Assembly (NCBI GenBank): GCA_025355395.1
Contig: JANXZT010000227.1
Span: 1-7,282, forward strand
DNA: 7,282 nucleotides
Reading direction: 5' to 3'
Source of the DNA: Betaproteobacteria bacterium
Lineage (GTDB): Bacteria; Pseudomonadota; Gammaproteobacteria; Burkholderiales; Casimicrobiaceae
Positions 1 through 4,300 of this stretch are shown here, one piece after another. The notes beneath the pieces are model-generated. The model ran no database searches and was not told where the DNA came from. It was given only the letters and a program-made list of their open reading frames with translations. Every line of letters begins with the position of its first letter. Position 1 is the stretch's first letter. The translations under genes were made by a program, and so were the position numbers.

Positions 1-71
1 CCCGCGCCCCGGCCCCCCCACAACGAGGCGCAAGCCCCGGCCAGGCGTTGCAGGAAATCTCGGCGTTCCAT
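1..71 (-). CDS. N-terminus of a Tat-signal (twin-arginine) exported protein, partial
   Basis: Only the first 23 codons are in the window; the frame is open to the left edge. The start is ATG at 69-71, preceded by a near-ideal Shine-Dalgarno AAGGAG (79-84, minus strand) with 7 nt spacing. The N-terminus begins Met-Glu and then reads RRDFLQRLAGACASLW, which matches the twin-arginine pattern (R-R-x-F-L) followed by a short, moderately apolar stretch rich in Ala, Gly and Leu. Proteins that start this way are usually folded in the cytoplasm, often with a cofactor, and exported by the Tat translocase. The Cys in the apolar stretch is not in a good lipobox. The gene follows the DUF2784 gene by 15 nt on the same strand, so co-transcription is likely. 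The mature protein lies outside the window, so its function cannot be named. The start, RBS and RR motif are seen; export is inferred. Confidence 0.72.
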   Translation of the reverse strand, partial: MERRDFLQRLAGACASLWGGRGA

Positions 72-78
72 CACGGCT

Positions 79-84
79 CTCCTT
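79..84 (-). promoter_or_regulatory. Shine-Dalgarno of the Tat-signal gene
   Basis: AAGGAG on the minus strand, 7 nt before the ATG at 69-71. It lies just downstream of the DUF2784 stop codon (87-89), and it decides the start of an otherwise easily missed edge gene. Confidence 0.75.
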
Positions 85-86
85 GT

Positions 87-515
87 TCAGTCATGTGTTC
101 TCGTTGGTCGCAACGTCCGGGCCCGCCTTACGGGGGGCGCAGCCGACGGATCGGATTGGATCCGCCGGCCGATGATCCAGGCGTAAATCAGCACGTTCAC
201 AGCTATGACTACGGCCACCAGCAGAAGTTGGATGCGCGGGGTGAGGTCCGCAGGATACAAGAGCGGCACTACGTAGTGATCGATGAAATTGCCGCCGTAG
301 CCCGGCTCGCCGCCCGCCGCGCGCAGCCGTTGTTCCCACGGCGTCAGCGGGCAGATCCAGCCATTCCATTCGACCAGGATGGCCCACATCACGGCTGGCA
401 GGTGAAACCACGCGAGATTCGGTCGCCAGGCAAGGGCAATCCCGCCGAGCATCACAAACCCCACAAACGCCAAATGGGCAAGCACCAGCGCATCGGCAAA
501 TAGTCCATAGGGCAT
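87..515 (-). CDS. DUF2784 family small integral membrane protein
   Basis: A 142-residue protein that I recognise as DUF2784 from three blocks. These are an N-terminal helix with the pattern LAHLAFVGFVMLGGIALAW, the block FHLPAVMWAILVEWNGWICPL, and the block PGYGGNFIDHYVVPLLYP. About three membrane segments are visible, near residues 7-28, 36-56 and 95-116, with a short basic tail rich in Arg, Pro and Thr. The family is widespread in proteobacteria and has no established biochemical role; the conserved E-x-N-G-W-I-C-P-L-T and H-Y motifs are its hallmarks. I prefer the ATG at 513-515 because family members begin right at this first helix. A GTG at 525-527 would add four residues (143 codons become 147), and neither start has a strong RBS; GGTGA before the ATG is weak. 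It lies upstream of the Tat-signal gene on the same strand and is divergent from the PRC-barrel gene. Confidence 0.88.
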   Translation of the reverse strand: MPYGLFADALVLAHLAFVGFVMLGGIALAWRPNLAWFHLPAVMWAILVEWNGWICPLTPWEQRLRAAGGEPGYGGNFIDHYVVPLLYPADLTPRIQLLLVAVVIAVNVLIYAWIIGRRIQSDPSAAPPVRRARTLRPTRTHD

Positions 516-654
516 AGCCGTCACCACGACGTAAGGGAAATCCTACAAGCAAGTTACTTCCTGGCTGACACGTCATTACCTGCACCCCGATAGCTGCGGG
601 CGCCGGTTGCGTTCATTATCGCCTGCCGAGACATGCGACCACAACGGAGGCGCG
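516..654. other. Divergent intergenic region, no clear regulatory site
   Basis: This stretch separates the minus-strand DUF2784 gene from the plus-strand PRC-barrel gene, so promoters for both operons should lie here. By eye I find only weak matches: TAGGAT on the minus strand (about 540-545) without a good -35 partner, and TTGCGT on the plus strand (607-612) without a good -10 at the right distance. It holds no recognisable operator, riboswitch or RNA gene. Confidence 0.5.
646..650 (+). promoter_or_regulatory. Shine-Dalgarno of the PRC-barrel gene
   Basis: GGAGG, 4 nt before the GTG at 655-657. The spacing is a little short, but the match is strong. It favours this start over the in-frame TTG at 607, which lacks a ribosome binding site. 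Confidence 0.6.
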
Positions 655-1068
655 GTGCGTGATATTAGATCGACAGGAACGGGGCACCGCGCACGCGTCG
701 CGCTTAGCGGCATCATCGGCGCGGACGATCTTCTGGGAGTGGAAGTCGTGGACCGGGACGGCAATGTGGTCGGTCAGCTCCACGACATCATGCTCGACCT
801 GCGCCGCAACCGCATTGCCTACGGCGTGGTGGAACTCCGCCAGGCTCGCGACGACGGGGAGCGGCTGGTCGCCATTCCGTGGAATGCACTGTTCCAGGAT
901 GCGGATGCCGACCGGTTTTCGATCAATGCACCCCGTGATCGCATCGAGCAGGCACCGTTGCGGCCGGCCGAGATGGCCGCCAACGGCCTCGACGGAGAAG
1001 TCGCGGTTTTCGCCCATCACTACTTCGGGACGCGCCCGTATTGGGAACACGGCGTCCAGCTTTGCTAG
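655..1068 (+). CDS. PRC-barrel domain-containing protein
   Basis: About 137 residues from a GTG start. The PRC-barrel fold spans roughly residues 18-98. It opens with SGIIGADDLLGVEVVDRDG, the typical 'S-x-l-i-G-x-x-v-x-d-x-x-G' strand pair, then GQLHDIMLDLRRNRIAYGVVEL, then the LVAIPWNAL strand and a final FSINAPRDRIEQAP segment. The C-terminus ends with YFGTRPYWE, a tail common in small stand-alone proteobacterial PRC-barrel proteins. There is no signal peptide or membrane helix, so it is likely cytoplasmic. PRC-barrel domains occur in RimM and photosynthetic reaction centre H subunits as protein-interaction modules; the stand-alone proteins have no single known role, though they are often found near stress or envelope genes. 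The next gene's RBS overlaps its stop codon, pointing to one operon. An upstream TTG at 607 would lengthen it by 16 residues but has no RBS and precedes the conserved part. Confidence 0.85.
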   Translation: MRDIRSTGTGHRARVALSGIIGADDLLGVEVVDRDGNVVGQLHDIMLDLRRNRIAYGVVELRQARDDGERLVAIPWNALFQDADADRFSINAPRDRIEQAPLRPAEMAANGLDGEVAVFAHHYFGTRPYWEHGVQLC

Positions 1069-1072
1069 GAGG
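1067..1072 (+). promoter_or_regulatory. Shine-Dalgarno of the lipoprotein gene, overlapping the upstream stop codon
   Basis: AGGAGG, a consensus match 6 nt before the ATG at 1079. Its first two bases are the last two bases of the TAG stop codon of the PRC-barrel gene, so a ribosome ending there sits directly on the next initiation site. Confidence 0.75.
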
Positions 1073-1078
1073 CTCGAT

Positions 1079-1336
1079 ATGCTTAGACCGCGACCAATGA
1101 AAAGGAAATCTGCCCTCGCGACCCCCGGCCAGGTAGTTCTTCCGCTGGCTGCCGCCGCGTTGCTTGCCGCCTGCGGCGCCTACGCGGCGACCCCCGACAA
1201 GACCAGGAGCACGCCCACCAAGGCCGGCAATCCCGTTGCGGAAAAGCCGGGACTTGGGTCGGCGCGAAATGCGCTACCCCTCGATCAGGCCGCCGTCACG
1301 TCACGGGCGAAGCGCCATTCGCCCGCGCGAGACTGA
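1079..1336 (+). CDS. Small predicted lipoprotein of unknown function
   Basis: An 85-residue protein with a basic N-terminus (LRPRPMKRK), an apolar stretch at about residues 19-31 and a lipobox L29-A30-A31-C32 followed by Gly. This is a typical lipoprotein signal (signal peptidase II) and suggests a membrane-anchored mature chain of about 54 residues. That chain is polar and basic, rich in Thr, Pro, Lys and Ala, with no domain I recognise; it may be a short disordered tether. The start at 1079 is favoured by the consensus RBS 6 nt upstream; an in-frame ATG at 1097 (Met7) would also leave a working signal. The gene is tightly linked to the PRC-barrel gene and convergent with chpA, with 15 nt between stop codons. 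It is not the YifL/LptM type, as the Gly-Pro-Leu-Tyr motif after the Cys is missing. Coding status rests on the RBS and lipobox rather than on homology. Confidence 0.68.
   Translation: MLRPRPMKRKSALATPGQVVLPLAAAALLAACGAYAATPDKTRSTPTKAGNPVAEKPGLGSARNALPLDQAAVTSRAKRHSPARD
1304..1325. terminator. Perfect 8-bp inverted repeat beyond the chpA stop, possible terminator hairpin
   Basis: CGGGCGAA (1304-1311) pairs exactly with TTCGCCCG (1318-1325) around a 6-nt loop. It lies inside the last codons of the lipoprotein gene and starts about 26 nt past the chpA stop codon, a suitable place to end the chpA transcript. Neither strand has a T-run after it, so it is not a classical intrinsic terminator; it could be a stabilising 3' hairpin or chance in GC-rich DNA. 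Confidence 0.35.
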
Positions 1337-1351
1337 ACGCTGCTCCCGTTC

Positions 1352-4300
1352 CTACGCACTGACCGCGAGCAACTCGCGGAGATGTCGCAACAGCTCCTCT
1401 TCCTGATACGGCTTGCCGAGGTAGGTGTTGACGCCGAGCGCTTGTGCGCGGTTGCGGTGTTTTTCTGCCGTTCGCGACGTGATCATGATGATCGGAATCT
1501 GCGCGTGCCGCGGATCCGCCTTGATCGTCTTGGTGAACTCGAATCCGTCCATTCGCGGCATCTCGATGTCGAGCAGGATCACATCGGGCAGGCGCGCCTT
1601 TGCCTGCATGCGCTGCAGCGCATCCATTCCGTCCTTGGCGGTGACAACCTCGAACCCTTCGCGCGTCAGGAGGCGGCTCGTGATCTTGCGCACCGTGAGC
1701 GAATCGTCGACCACCATCACCAATGGCGGGCCAGCCGCAAGCTTGGCAGCCGTGGGCGGTTGCAGCGCGCGGCCTGCGGCGTCCTGGTCCGCCCCCGGAA
1801 GATCGGGGCGCTGCGCGAGCTGGACCGGATTGATGATGAGCACGATCTCGCCGGTCCCGAGCACCGTCGCGCCGGCGATTCCGCTCACCCGCGCGAGTTG
1901 TGGTCCGATGTTCTTCACCACCACTTCCTGATGGCCGATGATCTCGTCCACGTGCATCGCCGCCGTCCCCTGGCCGCTGCGCAACAGCAGCACCGGGTTG
2001 AAGCGTCCCGGCACCGGGCGCGACTGCGTATCGCCCAGGAGGCGCGGCAAGTAATGAAACGGATACGTCCGCCCTTGCCAGACCACCTCCCCGTTCGTGT
2101 ATAGCGCCTTTAGCGGGTCGGACTTGATCTGCTGGACCTGTTCGACCATCGGTGCAGGCAATGCCCACAGCCTGCCGCCCGCGCGAACCAGGACGGCCTG
2201 GGCCACCGCCAGCGTGAGCGGCAGATAGAGCATGAACGTGGTGCCCTGACCGGCGCGCGTGGAAACTTCGACGCGGCCACCGAGGGTTGTAATTTCGGAG
2301 CGCACGACGTCCATCCCGATGCCCCGACCGGATACGGCAGTCAGTTTCGCCGCAGTCGAGAACCCCGGCTGGAAGATGCATTCGATGAGTTGGGCATCGG
2401 TCGGCTGCGCGTCGGTGGCGAGCCGGCCCTGTGCGACTGCGCGGGCACGGATTCGATCGAGGTCGAGGCCCGCTCCGTCATCGGCGAGCTCGATGGCGAT
2501 TTCGTTGCCGATCTGCCGCACCGTGACCACGATTTCGCCGGTGGCAGCCTTGCCGGCCGCAACCCGCGCATCGCGTGGCTCGATGCCATGATCGAGCGCG
2601 TTGCGCAAGAGGTGCTCGAGCGGCCCCACCAGCTTTTCGAGGACCGACCGATCGAGCTCCACCTGCGTGCCGCGGATTTCGAGGTTGACCCGCTTGTCGA
2701 GGTCCTTCGCGACTTGTCGGAGGATGCGATACAGACGTTCGGACAAGCTTCCGAACGGCACCGTTCGAATCGAAAAGAGCTGCTGCTGCACCTCACGCGA
2801 CAACCGCGCCTGCGACACCAGCGCGGCATCGGCATCGTCCACATTGCGCAAGAGCGCCTGCTGCACGGTGGAGACGTCATTCACCCCTTCGGCGAGCGAG
2901 CGCGTCAGTTCCTGAAAGCGGGTGTAGCGATCGAATTCGAGGGGATCGAAATCGGCATTGGCCTCGTGTGCCAGGCTCAAGCGCGATTGAATCTGTGATT
3001 CGGCCTGGATCTCGATTTCGCGAACCTGCGCGCGCATCCGGATCACGTTGCTGGTGAGCTCCAGCAAATTGGCCTTGAGGGCGCGCAACTCACCTTCGAC
3101 TCTCGCCCGCGCAATGGCAACTTCCCCGGCTTCGTTGACCAGCCGGTCGATGATGTCGGCACGCACGCGCAACATCGCCCGTTGTCCCGCATCGGACTCC
3201 GCGACGACGTGCTGGGGATCCGTCCGTTCGTCTTGCGGCACGCGGTCCCCGGCAAGCCCCGCGGCTGGCAGTAGCGGAAGCCGCACCACCACCACTGGCG
3301 ACACGATGGGGGACGCACCGGCGGCGTGCGTCGCGAATGCCGCGTCGGTCGCAGCACCACTCTCGTCGTTGGCGGCGGTCACGCCCGCCCCGGATGCCGC
3401 CAGCGGCGCGCCGAGGCCCGGCAAGGCAACGTCGGTGCGGCCTTCGCGCAAGGCATCGAGCACAAAGCCGACGCGATCGAGGTCGGCATCGAGCGCATCG
3501 AAGAGCTCCGGCGTGCCCTGCGCAAGACCCTCGCCCGCAGCCATGCGCGTTTCCATCCGGTGCGTGAGCTCACCCAGGCGCATTGCGCCCGCCATTCGTG
3601 CGCTGCCCTTGAACGTATGCAGGGTGCGACGCAGCCCGCCGGCAGGATGAGTCTCGGCGGGGTTGCGTCGCCAGGCCCGCAACTGTTCGGCGCCAAGCGG
3701 AAAGAGCTCATCCGCTTCTTCGATGAAGATCGGCAACAATTGCGCATCGACTTCGTCACGGATTTGATCGAGCGGTGTCTCGACTTCGATCGGCGCTGCC
3801 AATGGTGGTTCGGCGGGGGGGCGCAGCGCCGCGAAGGCTCTGGAGGCATCCGCGCCGGCGACGCTCTCGGGTGCCCGCTCGCCGTTCCCCAACCCGGCAT
3901 GGAAAGGCGCGGGCGTCGCTTCGCCGGAAATTGGCGCATCATCCGTTGCCGCTTCACCGGCCGCTGGCGGCGCCTCGAGCTTCGATGAAGCTTGCGATGC
4001 TTCGTAGCGCAGAAGATCGAGCTCGCGCTGTATCTCCTCGGCTTCTACGGCGTCCGGTGCCGTAAACGCATCCTGCTGCTTGACCTTGGCCACCAGCGTT
4101 GTGAGTCCGGCGATTGCGCGCGCCAGAACCGGCTGCGCGGCGCTTGGTACCGGGCCCGGAGATTGCTGCAAGGCGAGCAAGCACTGCTCGAGTGCCTTGG
4201 CGGTCGTCGCGACCAGTGGGAAGCCACCGGCGCGGTGAATGCCGCACAACGTGTGGCTGGCGCGCACCATCGACGCCGAGAGCTCGTGCCCGGGATCGAA

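Noticed and set aside
528..612. Possible sigma-70 promoters in the divergent gap (TAGGAT on the minus strand, TTGCGT on the plus strand)
   Set aside because: Neither has an acceptable partner hexamer at 16-18 nt spacing, so the matches are no better than chance.
607..654. In-frame TTG start that would lengthen the PRC-barrel protein by 16 residues
   Set aside because: No ribosome binding site precedes it, and the added residues are not part of the conserved domain; GTG at 655 has GGAGG just upstream.
616..1050. 144-codon minus-strand open frame opposite the PRC-barrel gene
   Set aside because: It is a shadow frame: the plus strand encodes a clear PRC-barrel domain with an RBS and a coupled downstream gene.
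1296..2381. A 361-codon minus-strand open frame overlapping the chpA 3' half
   Set aside because: It runs out of frame through the ATPase, CheW and receiver coding sequence and shows low-complexity Arg/Gly/Ala composition with no domain; chpA explains the sequence.
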